NCBI GenBank assembly: GCA_937969505.1
Contig: CALBWA010000024.1
Location: 1 to 64,000, forward strand
From: an uncultured Erythrobacter sp.
GTDB taxonomy: Bacteria; Pseudomonadota; Alphaproteobacteria; Sphingomonadales; Sphingomonadaceae
Length of the DNA stretch: 64,000 nt
Reading direction: 5' to 3'
This document shows positions 52,289 to 62,187 of this stretch, piece after piece; position 1 is the first letter of the stretch; each line of letters starts with the position of its first letter. The notes under the pieces are model-generated. The model ran no database searches and was not told the DNA's origin. It saw only the letters and a program-made list of their open reading frames with translations. The position numbers and the translations under genes are program-made.

Positions 52289-53182
52289 ATGAGAAGCTTT
52301 CCTGAGCCTGCCATCGCCATGGTCGAAACCATGCGCGCCTCCGCTGCTGCTGCGCCGCAGAGCGCCATCGCATTTCAAGGTGCGCCCGGCGCCAATTCGC
52401 ATCGCGCCGCTATGGAGGCCATGCCTGAGGCGCTACCCCTGCCCTGCTTCAGCTTCGAAGACGCACTCGATACGGTCAAGGCTGGCAAGGCCGGATGCGC
52501 CATCATTCCAATAGAAAACTCGCAGCACGGGCGTGTTGCCGATATTCATTTCCTGCTGCCGGAAAGCGGCCTGTCGATTGTCGGCGAATATTTCATGCCG
52601 ATCCGTCATGCGCTGATGAGCACGGGCGACGGCCCCTTCCAGGCGGCCTACAGCCATCCACAGGCACTTGGCCAATCGCGTTTTTTCCTGCGGGAGCGCG
52701 GCATCGTGCCGTTAAGCTATGCCGATACAGCCGGTGCCGCTGCCTATGTCGCGGACAAGGCCGACCCGACAATCGCCTCCATTTCGCCGCCCATTGCAGC
52801 AGAATTGTACGGGCTGAAAATCATTGAGGACAATGTTCAAGACAGCCCGGACAATATGACGCGCTTCGTCATACTGGCGTCCGATCCCATAGATCCGGCC
52901 ACTCTGGCAGGGGACCTGGCTGTTACCACCTTTGTGTTTGAAGTGAAGAACATCCCGGCCGCCCTCTACAAAGCGATGGGCGGATTTGCGACCAATGGCG
53001 TGAATATGACCAAGCTCGAGAGCTATCAACGCGAAGCCAGCTTTTCTGCTTCCATGTTCTATGCCGACATCATTGGCGCCCCCGGAGACCCAGCTGTTGA
53101 TCGCGCGCTCGAAGAGCTCGCGTTCCATAGTAAAGAGTTGAGAATGCTCGGAACATATCGACAGGCGCGAGCGCGTGGCTGA
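52289..53182 (+). CDS. pheA: prephenate dehydratase
   Basis: A 297-residue enzyme converting prephenate to phenylpyruvate. It has AFQGAPGANSHRAA, IPIENSQHGRVADI, YSHPQALGQSRFFL, DNMTRFVIL and a C-terminal ACT domain with GVNMTKLESYQRE for feedback by phenylalanine. No chorismate mutase domain is fused. ATG 52289 is preferred; ATG 52319 is an alternative just before the core. The upstream frame is not conserved. Confidence 0.95.
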   Translation: MRSFPEPAIAMVETMRASAAAAPQSAIAFQGAPGANSHRAAMEAMPEALPLPCFSFEDALDTVKAGKAGCAIIPIENSQHGRVADIHFLLPESGLSIVGEYFMPIRHALMSTGDGPFQAAYSHPQALGQSRFFLRERGIVPLSYADTAGAAAYVADKADPTIASISPPIAAELYGLKIIEDNVQDSPDNMTRFVILASDPIDPATLAGDLAVTTFVFEVKNIPAALYKAMGGFATNGVNMTKLESYQREASFSASMFYADIIGAPGDPAVDRALEELAFHSKELRMLGTYRQARARG

Positions 53183-53258
53183 GGTAATGGGGTGATCACC
53201 ACAGGCAATTTTAAACTAGCTGTTGCGTGGGGCATCCTGCCATGCCACCAATTGCTTG

Positions 53259-53987
53259 GTGAGTGTCGCAGAGCGGATCGATACAGCGCCTGACGGGGGT
53301 GAGGCGGCTGGCGCATGGGAGCAAATGCGCGCCCAGGACGATATTCAGTTCGCCCCCGTTAATGTGCCTCCACGATCTGTTGAAACGCCCGAATGGTTGC
53401 GCGCCTTGTCCGCATGGCTGCGTGAAGTGCTGGGGCCAATAGGGGAAGCGCTTGCCGAAGCCTGGCCAGTGCTGAAATGGGTGCTGTTGGCGTCGGCGAT
53501 CCTGATGGTCGTCTATATTCTCTACCGCCTGATAGAGCCGCTGATCCGACTGGACGCAGGTGATGATGATGCAGCAGAAACCGCCGCATGGCAGCCTGAT
53601 GAACGCGCGGCGCTCGCCCTGCTGGAAGATGCTGATCGCTTGGCGTCAAACGGCGACTATGACGCCGCGACCCATTTGCTTCTGCAACGCAGCGTCGCCC
53701 AGATCGCTGCGGCCAAACCTGACCTCGTCGAACCGGCGACCACTGCGCGCGAACTGGCCGCCATGCCCACCTTGCCGGCAGATGCCAGGAAAGCCTTTGG
53801 CACAATTGCAAGCCGTGTCGAACAGAGCCTGTTTGCGCTCAGCGCCCTCAATCAAACAGACTGGCAAGAGGCACGCGGTGCCTATGCCGAATTCGCCTTG
53901 CAGCGGATTGACGGACGCATTCTCGACCGTTCCGCGAGCGTTCAACTCGGCAATAAAAGCAATTATTTAAGCGAGGTGCCAACATGA
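53259..53987 (+). CDS. DUF4129-containing membrane protein
   Basis: A 242-residue protein starting at GTG 53259. It has a single membrane helix (about 72-92) after a short, Pro-rich N-terminal part, and a C-terminal DUF4129 region (ALALLEDADRLASNGDYDAATHLLLQRS, helical). Such proteins often accompany MoxR ATPase operons. The start is uncertain because no strong ribosome site is visible. It overlaps the next gene by four bases. Confidence 0.75.
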   Translation: MSVAERIDTAPDGGEAAGAWEQMRAQDDIQFAPVNVPPRSVETPEWLRALSAWLREVLGPIGEALAEAWPVLKWVLLASAILMVVYILYRLIEPLIRLDAGDDDAAETAAWQPDERAALALLEDADRLASNGDYDAATHLLLQRSVAQIAAAKPDLVEPATTARELAAMPTLPADARKAFGTIASRVEQSLFALSALNQTDWQEARGAYAEFALQRIDGRILDRSASVQLGNKSNYLSEVPT

Positions 53988-55309
53988 GCGCCCAGGCAGA
54001 GCGAACACCTTTCAAACCGCGCGTAGTTCTAATGATCTGCCTGGTCGGATTGCTTGCCTTTATTGCGTTGCTTTATTTCATTGGCGCAGGTGACACAGGT
54101 GAACGCGGCAACGATGGCGAAGCCCATGCAGCCTCTCCGGGTCTAAATGGCTTGGCCGGTTTGGCTCGCCTACTGGAACTGGAGGGCCATGCCGTGGAGT
54201 TTTCACGCTCGCGATCCGGTTTTGAAACCTCCGATCTGCTTGTCCTCACCCCACCCCTGAACATGGATACGGATGAGCTGACCGAAATTCTCGATAGCCG
54301 CACAGATCGAGGGCCAACAATAGTGATCCTGCCCAAGTGGTTTGCGATGGGCTTCCCTGAAAATATGGATCCCGAAGTCGCCGACCAGGTGCAGGACGGA
54401 TGGGTCCGTCTGCTTGGCGTATCCTCTCCCGACTGGGTCGCGGATCTTCCCGCTCCTTATAGACTGACAATCAATTCAGAGGCAGCTGATTACGTCACTG
54501 ATGAGACCTCAGAAGGAAACACCGACATAAATTTGGAATTGACCGGCGCGATACAGGGGCCCGGCCGCGATTGGACAGGCTATGGCATAACCGGTCAGTT
54601 GCCTGACAAGCGTTATCTGTGGGCCGACCAATCCGACGCTGCCGACGCAATGGTAACGGATGATGCCGGGCGTGCACTCGTGCTTGAAATTCTTGGCGAA
54701 GAAGACACCGATTTCTATAACGAGGCGCATTATGTTACCTTTGTGATCGAACCAGACTTGCTGAACAATTTCGGAATGGCCGACGAGGCCAACGCCACCC
54801 TCGCAAGAGAGATTTTCCTTGCGACGGGCTATAACGAACGCATGCCGGTGGTGTTCGACCTTACCCTCAACGGGATGGGTGGAACCGCCAATCTGCTCAC
54901 ACTGGCATTTCGCCCGCCTTTTCTGGCCGCAACATTATGCCTGATTATGGCGCTGCTGATTGTCGGCTGGCGCGCATTTCTTCGGTTTGGTCCACCCGTA
55001 GCAGAACGGCCCGCAATCGCCTTCGGTAAGCAAACGCTGATCGCCAATGGAGCAGGATTGGTCATCAGGGCCAAACGCATTGGTTTGCTCGCCAATCCCT
55101 ATGTCGCCCTGAGCGCGCGACGCCTGCAAAGGACATTGGGGCTGACAAACCACAATGCCGAGGCCCTGGATCGGGCAATTGCCATGCGGCTGCCTGATGA
55201 AACTCCCTTTTCAGAACGGGCAGCCACATTGCAAGCGGCCAAACGGCCAATGGATATTTTGCAGGGCGCCCGCGCGCTGCATGAACTTGAGAGGAAGTTG
55301 AGACAATGA
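53984..55309 (+). CDS. DUF4350-containing membrane protein
   Basis: A 441-residue protein with an N-terminal membrane helix (about 13-34), a DUF4350 region (about 45-280: [36 protein letters not shown]) and a second helix near 312-330, followed by a helical cytosolic tail. The family occurs in MoxR/DUF58 gene groups and is thought to have a GATase-like fold. ATG 53984 overlaps the DUF4129 stop, and its own stop overlaps the moxR start. Confidence 0.8.
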   Translation: MSAQAERTPFKPRVVLMICLVGLLAFIALLYFIGAGDTGERGNDGEAHAASPGLNGLAGLARLLELEGHAVEFSRSRSGFETSDLLVLTPPLNMDTDELTEILDSRTDRGPTIVILPKWFAMGFPENMDPEVADQVQDGWVRLLGVSSPDWVADLPAPYRLTINSEAADYVTDETSEGNTDINLELTGAIQGPGRDWTGYGITGQLPDKRYLWADQSDAADAMVTDDAGRALVLEILGEEDTDFYNEAHYVTFVIEPDLLNNFGMADEANATLAREIFLATGYNERMPVVFDLTLNGMGGTANLLTLAFRPPFLAATLCLIMALLIVGWRAFLRFGPPVAERPAIAFGKQTLIANGAGLVIRAKRIGLLANPYVALSARRLQRTLGLTNHNAEALDRAIAMRLPDETPFSERAATLQAAKRPMDILQGARALHELERKLRQ

Positions 55310-56268
55310 GCATGACCTTGGAGCAAGTGCGCGATCTGGCCGAGGCGATCCGCGCCGAGGTGGGCAAGGCCATCGTCGGTCAGGATGAAATGATCGAGCA
55401 ATTGCTGGTCGCCATGGTCAGCGAGGGACATGTCCTGCTCGAAGGGCCGCCAGGTACGGCCAAGACATTTCTCGCCCAAAGCTTTGCCACTGCGTTGGGG
55501 CTGGACTTCGGACGTATCCAGTTCACCCCTGATCTGTTGCCGGGCGACATCCTTGGTTCAAACCTGTTCAACTTCCAGACCAGTGAATTCACCCTTACCC
55601 GCGGACCCATTTTTTGCGAAATGCTGCTGGCCGACGAAATCAATCGTACACCGCCCAAAACGCAGGCCGCGTTGCTCGAAGCGATGCAGGAACGCCGCGT
55701 CACTCTGGATGGAGAGACCCATCCGCTGCCTGATCGGTTCATGGTGGTGGCAACCCAGAATCCGATCGAAAACCAGGGCGTATACCCCCTGCCCGAGGCC
55801 CAGCTTGACCGTTTCCTGTTCAAGCTTCTGGTGCCCTATCCCGACGAAAGCGATGAAGCATCGATTGTAGCGCGTTATGGCAAGCGCCAGGGCCCACCCC
55901 GGCCAGCGGAGCTGGGTGTTACCGCTGTTGCGAATGCCGCCAGTCTGGCCGCTGCAAGTGCTGCAACAGATCAGGTTACGGTTGCCGAAGAGATAACCGG
56001 CTACGTCGTGCGGCTGGTGCGGGCAACGCGCGATCATGCCGATCTGTCGGTCGGCGCGAGCCCACGCGCCGCCGTCATGCTGGCCAATGCGGCACGAGCG
56101 CGTGCGGCCTTGCAGGGCCGCAATTACACCATTCCCGATGATGTCAAAGCGCTCGCCGTCCCCGTCTTGCGGCACCGTCTGACACTCAGCCCGGCAGCTG
56201 AAATCGAAGGGCGCGATGTCGAAAGCCTGGTTGCTGAGCTGATTGAGAATACCGAGGCGCCGCGCTGA
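55306..56268 (+). CDS. MoxR-family AAA+ ATPase
   Basis: A 320-residue AAA+ ATPase. Walker A is GPPGTAKT, Walker B is [21 protein letters not shown], sensor 1 is [10 protein letters not shown] and the arginine finger region [12 protein letters not shown] is present. MoxR proteins act as chaperones that assemble membrane or metal complexes with DUF58/VWA partners. The four-base overlap with the DUF4350 gene and four-base gap to the DUF58 gene support one operon. Confidence 0.95.
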   Translation: MSMTLEQVRDLAEAIRAEVGKAIVGQDEMIEQLLVAMVSEGHVLLEGPPGTAKTFLAQSFATALGLDFGRIQFTPDLLPGDILGSNLFNFQTSEFTLTRGPIFCEMLLADEINRTPPKTQAALLEAMQERRVTLDGETHPLPDRFMVVATQNPIENQGVYPLPEAQLDRFLFKLLVPYPDESDEASIVARYGKRQGPPRPAELGVTAVANAASLAAASAATDQVTVAEEITGYVVRLVRATRDHADLSVGASPRAAVMLANAARARAALQGRNYTIPDDVKALAVPVLRHRLTLSPAAEIEGRDVESLVAELIENTEAPR

Positions 56269-56272
56269 ACCA

Positions 56273-57625
56273 ATGGCCTTGAGGTTGCCCGCCATATCCT
56301 TTGTGCCCACAGCACGTGCCGCCTGGGTCACAGCGCTGACAGCGCCGGTGGCACTGCTGATCGCAGCGATTGCGCCGGGGGCTTGGGTAATAGCCCCCAT
56401 CGCAGTGATTGCTTTGATTGCTCTCGTCCTGATTGACAGCGCCATGGCCGGAACAATTGGCAAGTGGACCATCGACATTCCGGAAGATTGTGAAGTTGGC
56501 GAGCTTGCGCTGCTGAAAATGCATGCCGAATTTGCCTCTGGCGCACCGTCGGGCGTGTCGGCGGCCCTGGAATTCGATCCGCGTCTGCATGCTGATGGCC
56601 GCGCTGATATCCCATTTGAACCCAATGCATCTGAGCCGGGCTCGTTGCGCCTGTTTACGGGCGCTAAATCGATTACACCGCTGCGCCGTGGAACGGCTCG
56701 GATCACGCGCGCATGGCTACGCTGGAATGGGCCGCTGGGCCTGGGCGCTCGGCAAGATGAACGACTGCTAGAGGACAATGTTCGCATCTGGCCCAACCTT
56801 GCGCCGGTCCGATCGCGCGAACTGCAGACTTTCATGCGCGATGCCCAATTCGGTTTGATTGCGCGCCGTATCAGAGGCGAAGGCACTCAATTCGAAGCAT
56901 TGAGCGAATATGAGCCGGGCATGGATCGCCGCAGGATCGACTGGAAGGCGAGCGCCCGCCACATGAGCCTCTATGCGCGCGAAAACGAAAGCGAGCGCAA
57001 CAATCAGATCGTATTTGCTTTTGATTGCGGACAGGCCATGTGCGAGCCGGTCGATGGACTGCCACGAATGGACCGTGCGGTCAGCGCAGCCCTGACTGCG
57101 GCCTATGTCGCGCTGAAAGGCGGAGACCGCGTCGGCTTGTTCGGCTTTGCCCAGAAACCGGAACTGATGACCCCGTTCGTTGGCGATGCCCGAAATTTTC
57201 ATCGGCTGCAAAGCTCTGCTGCAAGTCTGGATTATCATTCCAGTGAGCCGAATTTCACGCTTGCGCTGGCAACCTTGACCTCGCGCCTCAAGCGCAGATC
57301 GCTGATCGTCCTGTTTTCCGACTTTACCGATCCTACTGCTGCCGAAATGATGGTCGAAAGCATTGGCAGGCTGGTTGACCGGCACCTTGTCTTGTTTGTC
57401 ACCATAACGGACACCGAACTTGACGATTTTATCGAGGAAGAGCCAGGTGACCTCGACACTCTTGCGCGCAGCGTTTCTGCCGATGCCCTTTCTCGCCAAC
57501 GCGCGCTGGTGCTGCAGCGTCTTCGTCAGTTGGGGGTCGATGTGATCGAGGCTCCCTGGGAAAGCATCGGTTATCGCCTGATCGACCGCTATTTTGAAAT
57601 CAAACGCAGCGAGGCCATCGGATGA
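56273..57625 (+). CDS. DUF58/VWA-like membrane protein
   Basis: A 450-residue protein with two N-terminal hydrophobic helices (about 17-36 and 40-60) and the DUF58 signature EPGMDRRRIDWKASARH. The following domain (VFAFDCGQAMCEPVDGLPRMDRAV, LIVLFSDFTD) resembles a von Willebrand A fold, though the MIDAS DxSxS is altered to DCGQA. It is the usual MoxR partner. ATG 56273 is four bases after the moxR stop. Confidence 0.9.
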   Translation: MALRLPAISFVPTARAAWVTALTAPVALLIAAIAPGAWVIAPIAVIALIALVLIDSAMAGTIGKWTIDIPEDCEVGELALLKMHAEFASGAPSGVSAALEFDPRLHADGRADIPFEPNASEPGSLRLFTGAKSITPLRRGTARITRAWLRWNGPLGLGARQDERLLEDNVRIWPNLAPVRSRELQTFMRDAQFGLIARRIRGEGTQFEALSEYEPGMDRRRIDWKASARHMSLYARENESERNNQIVFAFDCGQAMCEPVDGLPRMDRAVSAALTAAYVALKGGDRVGLFGFAQKPELMTPFVGDARNFHRLQSSAASLDYHSSEPNFTLALATLTSRLKRRSLIVLFSDFTDPTAAEMMVESIGRLVDRHLVLFVTITDTELDDFIEEEPGDLDTLARSVSADALSRQRALVLQRLRQLGVDVIEAPWESIGYRLIDRYFEIKRSEAIG

Positions 57626-58686
57626 AGGCTTCAGGATTTGCCAAATGGATGGGCCGCAACACGGTTGCGACGCCACCAGACATCGAAAGCGCAGCGCTGC
57701 GGTCGGACCGATTTCGGCTTGAACGCGAAAATGACTGGATCCGCTTGGAGGCCATTCTCCGGCGGATGGAGCGCGGCAGAGTGCGCGGGCTGAGCGATGA
57801 TGATCTGTTGGCATTACCCACGTTATATCGAACTGCAGCCTCCAGCCTCTCGGTCGCTCGTGAAACCTCGCTTGACGCGGCGACCTTGAAGTATCTTGAA
57901 TCCCTGGTGCAGCGAGCCTGGTTTCAAGTTTATGGTCCACGACAGGGCTTATTCTCTTGGTTGCGAGGATTTTTGATGGGCGGATGGAGCCGCGCAGTCC
58001 GGGAAATTTGGCTCGACATCTGCATCGCATTTGCCGTGATGGTCGCAGGCTCAATTGTTGGCTGGATACTCGTGGAGCGCGACCGCGAGTGGTATTATGC
58101 GCTTGTCCCGGCCCAGTTCACCGACAGCCGAGTGCCCGGCGCGACCCGAGAACAATTGCTTGAATCTTTGGCCACGACAGAGGACGCTGGAGGCTTGTCC
58201 GTGTTTGCCGCATCCCTGTTCAGCAACAATGCCGGGGTCGCGATCCTGGCCTTTGCGTTGGGATTTGCGTTCGGCATCCCGTCCTTGCTGCTGCTGGTCC
58301 ACAATATGGCCGTGCTTGGCGCGATGATCTGGCTGTTCGCCGGACAGGGGCTGGGACTGGAATTTGCCGCATGGCTCTCGGTTCACGGGACCACTGAGCT
58401 GTTCGCCATTCTTCTGGCTGGCGCTGCGGGCATGCATATCGGACGGTCCATGGCATTTCCGGGCGATCGTTCGATCCTTGCCGCTGCTGCAGAAAGCGGT
58501 CGCCGTGGGGCGCTGGTGATGACAGGGGTCGTCCTGATGATGGTGGTGGCTGCGATTCTGGAAGCATTTCCTCGGCAGCTTGTCGGTGGCACCTTTGACC
58601 GGCTGCTGATCGGCGGGACATTCCTGCTGGCCTGGATCACCTATTTCTTCATCTACCGCCCAACCAATCCAGAGGCGGATCAATGA
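57622..58686 (+). CDS. SpoIIM-like stage II sporulation M family membrane protein
   Basis: A 354-residue membrane protein with a cytosolic N-terminal helical region (1-110) and about five helices afterwards (starting near 133). The block SNNAGVAILAFALGFAFGIPSLLLLVHNMAVLG and HGTTELFAILLAGAAGMHIGRSM are typical of the SpoIIM/DUF95 family. In non-sporulating bacteria this gene sits with MoxR and RDD genes; function unknown. It overlaps both neighbours by four bases. Confidence 0.88.
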   Translation: MKASGFAKWMGRNTVATPPDIESAALRSDRFRLERENDWIRLEAILRRMERGRVRGLSDDDLLALPTLYRTAASSLSVARETSLDAATLKYLESLVQRAWFQVYGPRQGLFSWLRGFLMGGWSRAVREIWLDICIAFAVMVAGSIVGWILVERDREWYYALVPAQFTDSRVPGATREQLLESLATTEDAGGLSVFAASLFSNNAGVAILAFALGFAFGIPSLLLLVHNMAVLGAMIWLFAGQGLGLEFAAWLSVHGTTELFAILLAGAAGMHIGRSMAFPGDRSILAAAAESGRRGALVMTGVVLMMVVAAILEAFPRQLVGGTFDRLLIGGTFLLAWITYFFIYRPTNPEADQ

Positions 58687-59591
58687 ACGCCGCTGTTTCT
58701 TCACTGGACGCCCGGCGTCGCGAGATCGTAACACCTGAAGGCATTACCCTGCCAGTGAGAGTTGGTGCGCGCATGAGCCGAGTTGGCGCGCTACTGCTCG
58801 ATTTCACTTTTCTTTATGTCGGCTTGCTTATCGTCTTTTTCATTCTTGCACTGACCCTGGGCAGCCTGTTCGCCGCTATGATTGATGGCCTCGACAGCGA
58901 AATTGGCGGACTTGGCGAGTTGATCGTCGTCATCATCATCTTGTTCCTCTTCATAGCGCGGTATGGATATTTCCTATCGATGGAATTGGGGCCCCGAGGA
59001 GCAACTTGGGGCAAGCGTATTGTTGGCCTTCGTGTGGCGGCGCGCGATGGAGGCAGGCTGACCGCTGATGCGGTGATTGCCCGCAATCTGCTTCGCGATA
59101 TCGAATTGTTTTTGCCCTTGGCATTCATCAGTGCTGCAGGTGAAGGGCAGATGGGAAATGCCGGACTGGCAGGAGCCGTATGGTTTGCCATTTTCATGGC
59201 CTTTCCGTTTTTCAACAAGGACGCGCTGAGGGCAGGCGATCTGATAGCCGGAACGTGGGTAGTGGAGGCGCCTCGAACAAAATTGGCCGACACTCTATCA
59301 ACTCAGGGTGCAGCCAGCGGCACCAGCGCTGTGACGGGTACGCGCTATGAATTCAGCGACGAGGAACTCTCCATTTACGGAGAGCATGAACTGCAAACCC
59401 TTGAGCAGCTCTTGCGCCATGCAAAGGAAGACGCCCTGCCCGATGTCCATGCCGCGATTTGCCGTAAAATTGGCTGGGCGCCAGGCGCGGGCGATGAAAG
59501 GGCATTCCTTGAGGCGTTCTACGCTCAGCTGCGTGCAAAACTGGAAGGGGACATGCGTTTCGGCAAACGCAAAAAGGACAAGTTTTCTTGA
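58683..59591 (+). CDS. RDD-family membrane protein with C-terminal extension
   Basis: A 302-residue protein. The RDD domain (about 20-200) has SRVGALLLDFTFLYVGLLIVFFI, GPRGATWGKRIVGLRVA and RDIELFLPLAF helices. Residues 205-302 form an extra soluble region, charged and helical (QTLEQLLRHAKEDALPDVHAAI), ending in a basic tail KRKKDK. Function unknown; consistently found with SpoIIM-like genes. It ends by overlapping the GNAT start. Confidence 0.85.
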   Translation: MNAAVSSLDARRREIVTPEGITLPVRVGARMSRVGALLLDFTFLYVGLLIVFFILALTLGSLFAAMIDGLDSEIGGLGELIVVIIILFLFIARYGYFLSMELGPRGATWGKRIVGLRVAARDGGRLTADAVIARNLLRDIELFLPLAFISAAGEGQMGNAGLAGAVWFAIFMAFPFFNKDALRAGDLIAGTWVVEAPRTKLADTLSTQGAASGTSAVTGTRYEFSDEELSIYGEHELQTLEQLLRHAKEDALPDVHAAICRKIGWAPGAGDERAFLEAFYAQLRAKLEGDMRFGKRKKDKFS

Positions 59592-60055
59592 GCGCGAATT
59601 TCCAGGTTCGTAAAGAGGCTCTGACCGAGCCGGATGTACTCAATCTTATCCGCCTTCACCTGGAGGAGATGTACCAATGGTCTCCTGCTGAAAAGGTCCA
59701 TGCTCTGCCGATCGACAAACTGCGCGAACCGGGCGTGACCTTCTTCACCGCTCGCGATGACAACCGCCTGGCCGCAATTGGCGCTCTCAAACAGATCGAT
59801 CAGAACCGCGGCGAGCTTAAAGCGATGCGCGCCGACCCGGCATATCGCGGCAACGGGGCCGGGGAAGCGCTGTTGCTGCATTTGATGGAAGTGGCCAGGT
59901 CACGCGGGTACAGCTGGCTCGGGCTGGAAACGGGCCGCGATGGACCTTTCAAGCCAGCCGTCAGCCTTTATCGGAAACACGGGTTTAGCGAATGTGAGGC
60001 GTTCGCCGATTACGCTCCTGACGAATTCAGCCAATGCATGAGCCGGGAGCTATAG
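59588..60055 (+). CDS. GNAT-family N-acetyltransferase
   Basis: A 155-residue GNAT protein. TTG 59588 overlaps the RDD stop (TTGA). The acetyl-CoA loop is MRADPAYRGNGAGEALLLHLM, and the block GLETGRDGPFKPAVSLYRKHGF is typical of amino-acid or small-molecule acetyltransferases of the YafP/PA4866 kind. Substrate unknown. Last gene of the MoxR operon by overlap. Confidence 0.85.
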   Translation: MSANFQVRKEALTEPDVLNLIRLHLEEMYQWSPAEKVHALPIDKLREPGVTFFTARDDNRLAAIGALKQIDQNRGELKAMRADPAYRGNGAGEALLLHLMEVARSRGYSWLGLETGRDGPFKPAVSLYRKHGFSECEAFADYAPDEFSQCMSREL

Positions 60056-60068
60056 GTTAACCACCCTC

Positions 60069-61154
60069 TCAATGGTCGGGCGTGTTGGATTCATCCGCTT
60101 GCCTTTCGCCTCCGAAAATCGCGACCTCGTTCATACCATCGCTGTTTGCCCGGCCCCGATACATGCCCGCCGTGTTGAAGCTGTACAGCGCATCGCCATT
60201 TGACGTGACCAGTATAGTTCCCCCATCCCCGCCCAGATTCTTGACCTCGGCCATAACATCATCGGCAATGGCCTGCGCCTGATCGACTGAGACGGACGTA
60301 ACTGTGTCGTTACCGGCGCCATACCGCTGAAGCCGGATCCGAGTGCAAATTTCATGTGCCACGCCCACCCGGATGAAATATTCACCCCATCCGGTTGCAG
60401 AGACTGCGCAGCTGCGATTGTCAGCATAGGTGCCCGCGCCGATAACCGGGGAATCGCCAACGCGGCCCCAACGTTTGCCGGTCATTCCACCAGTTGAAGT
60501 AGCCGCCGCCAAATCTCCGTTTTGATCCAGCGCGACTGCGCCCACGGTGCCAAACTTGTAATCCACCTCGATGGAGGACGTTTTTTCTGCTTTCAGCCGT
60601 TCCAGTGACTCACGCCGCCCTTCCGTCTCAAAATAGTCAGCTGGCGCTGTCTCGATACCTCGGGCCTGAGCAAACTGTTCTGCCCCGTCGCCGGCCAAGA
60701 ACACGTGTTCACTCTGTGTACGGACCTCGTCTGCCAGCAATATCGGGTTCCGAATTGTGTCCACACTTGCAACGGCCCCGGCACTACGGTCGCGCCCATC
60801 CATGATCGAGGCATCCATTTCGATGGTTGCGTCCCAAGTGTAAACCGATCCGCGCCCGGCATTGAACAGGGGATTGTCTTCCAACAAGACGACAGCCGCC
60901 TTGACGGCCTCGACCGCGCTGCCTCCCTGGGAAAGCACTTCGCTTCCAGCATCAAGCGCGATTTGCAGCGCTTGTTCGTATTGAACGCGCCTTTCTTCGG
61001 TCAGCCTGTCGCGGACAATCGTCCCCGCCCCGCCGTGGATGGCGATTGACCAGTTTGCTTGGCGTCCGGTGTCCGGCAGAGCGGCCTCCTGTGCTTTGAG
61101 AGGGTTGGCCAGGCAAAACGCTGCCAAGGCTGCGGCAAAAACCATTCTTTTCAT
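60069..61154 (-). CDS. iaaA: isoaspartyl peptidase/L-asparaginase (Ntn hydrolase), exported
   Basis: A 361-residue enzyme. Residues 1-21 form a signal peptide (MKRMVFAAALAAFCLANPLKA). The Ntn-hydrolase core has AIHGGAG, NPLFNAGRGSVYTWDATIEMDASIMDG and the self-cleavage site KFGTVGAVALD with Thr as nucleophile, then ATSTGGMTGKRWGRVGDSPVIGAGTYAD. It hydrolyses beta-aspartyl dipeptides and asparagine after autoproteolysis. ATG 61154 is chosen for the signal peptide; no good ribosome site is seen. Confidence 0.92.
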   Translation of the reverse strand: MKRMVFAAALAAFCLANPLKAQEAALPDTGRQANWSIAIHGGAGTIVRDRLTEERRVQYEQALQIALDAGSEVLSQGGSAVEAVKAAVVLLEDNPLFNAGRGSVYTWDATIEMDASIMDGRDRSAGAVASVDTIRNPILLADEVRTQSEHVFLAGDGAEQFAQARGIETAPADYFETEGRRESLERLKAEKTSSIEVDYKFGTVGAVALDQNGDLAAATSTGGMTGKRWGRVGDSPVIGAGTYADNRSCAVSATGWGEYFIRVGVAHEICTRIRLQRYGAGNDTVTSVSVDQAQAIADDVMAEVKNLGGDGGTILVTSNGDALYSFNTAGMYRGRANSDGMNEVAIFGGERQADESNTPDH

Positions 61155-61222
61155 GGGTTGAGATGCTAATCCAATCATGCGCATGATGCCAGCCAACAGG
61201 AACCGAGATCGGAGAGAAATTC

Positions 61223-62173
61223 ATGGCCACCTTTTCAGCCCAATCCACCAGCGATGAAGTTCTTGCTGCGCATGATATGTCAGGCAAGACAGTGTTCATC
61301 ACTGGGGGCGCATCAGGCATTGGCCAGGAAACCGCCCGGGCGATGGCAGCCAAGGGTGCCCATGTGGTGATTGCAGCCCGCGATCAGGCAAAACTGGACG
61401 CAGCACTGAGCGCTGTTACCTCCGATGCCGGCAGCGAAAAGGTTGAAACGATTATGGTCGATCTTGCCTCACTCGACAGTGTGCGGGCCTGCGCCGATGA
61501 AGCAAATGCCTCGCTGGAGAAAATCGACCTGCTGATCAACAACGCAGGTGTCATGGCCTGCCCATTCAGCAAGACTGCCGATGGGTTTGAAATGCAGTTT
61601 GGCACCAATCACTTGGGCCATTTTCTTCTGACCAGCCGCTTAATGCCGCTGATCCGCAAGGGTGCTGACAAGCGTATTGTCAATTTGTCCAGTCGCGCTC
61701 ACCACTTCGCACCTGCCAATCTGGATGACCCCAATTTTGAAACTGCCGATTACGATCCATGGATCAGCTATGGGCAATCCAAGACTGCCAATGTTTTGTT
61801 CTCTGTCGGGCTTGAGCAGCGTTTCGGGTCTGAGGGCATCCACGCTTATGCGGTCCATCCCGGCGGCATTGCGACCAATTTGGGGCGGCATTTGTCGGAG
61901 GAACAATCCGCCGCATTGATTGAGCGTGTGCAGGCAAGCGATCCCGATTTTGCATGGAAAACCGTTGAGCAAGGCGCAGCGACAAGCTGTTGGGCAGCGA
62001 CGGCACCTGAACTGGATGGTGCTGGCGGCGTTTATTGCGAGGATTGCAACGTGGCCGAAGTCGATGACCAGTCAAGCCAAGGTGGGGTGCGCTCTTACGC
62101 GCTTGACGCGGGTGCGGCAGAGAAACTGTGGCCCGTGTCAGAAAAACTGGTGAGGGAAGAATTCACGAGCTGA
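61223..62173 (+). CDS. short-chain dehydrogenase/reductase
   Basis: A 316-residue SDR. Cofactor loop is TGGASGIG, followed by NNAGVM and the catalytic SYGQSKTAN (YxxxK). A longer C-terminus and the pattern GFEMQFGTNHLGHFLLTSRLMPL fit the WW-domain-oxidoreductase/retinol-dehydrogenase-like group. NADP preference is likely (Arg after the second strand: IAARDQAKL). Substrate unknown. Divergent from iaaA by 68 bases. Confidence 0.9.
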   Translation: MATFSAQSTSDEVLAAHDMSGKTVFITGGASGIGQETARAMAAKGAHVVIAARDQAKLDAALSAVTSDAGSEKVETIMVDLASLDSVRACADEANASLEKIDLLINNAGVMACPFSKTADGFEMQFGTNHLGHFLLTSRLMPLIRKGADKRIVNLSSRAHHFAPANLDDPNFETADYDPWISYGQSKTANVLFSVGLEQRFGSEGIHAYAVHPGGIATNLGRHLSEEQSAALIERVQASDPDFAWKTVEQGAATSCWAATAPELDGAGGVYCEDCNVAEVDDQSSQGGVRSYALDAGAAEKLWPVSEKLVREEFTS

Positions 62174-62187
62174 TTGCTACCGTGCGC

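Noticed and set aside
55558..58054. Two long minus-strand open frames (442 and 428 codons) across moxR, DUF58 and SpoIIM genes
   Set aside because: They are antisense to an operon of recognised families and show no domain of their own.
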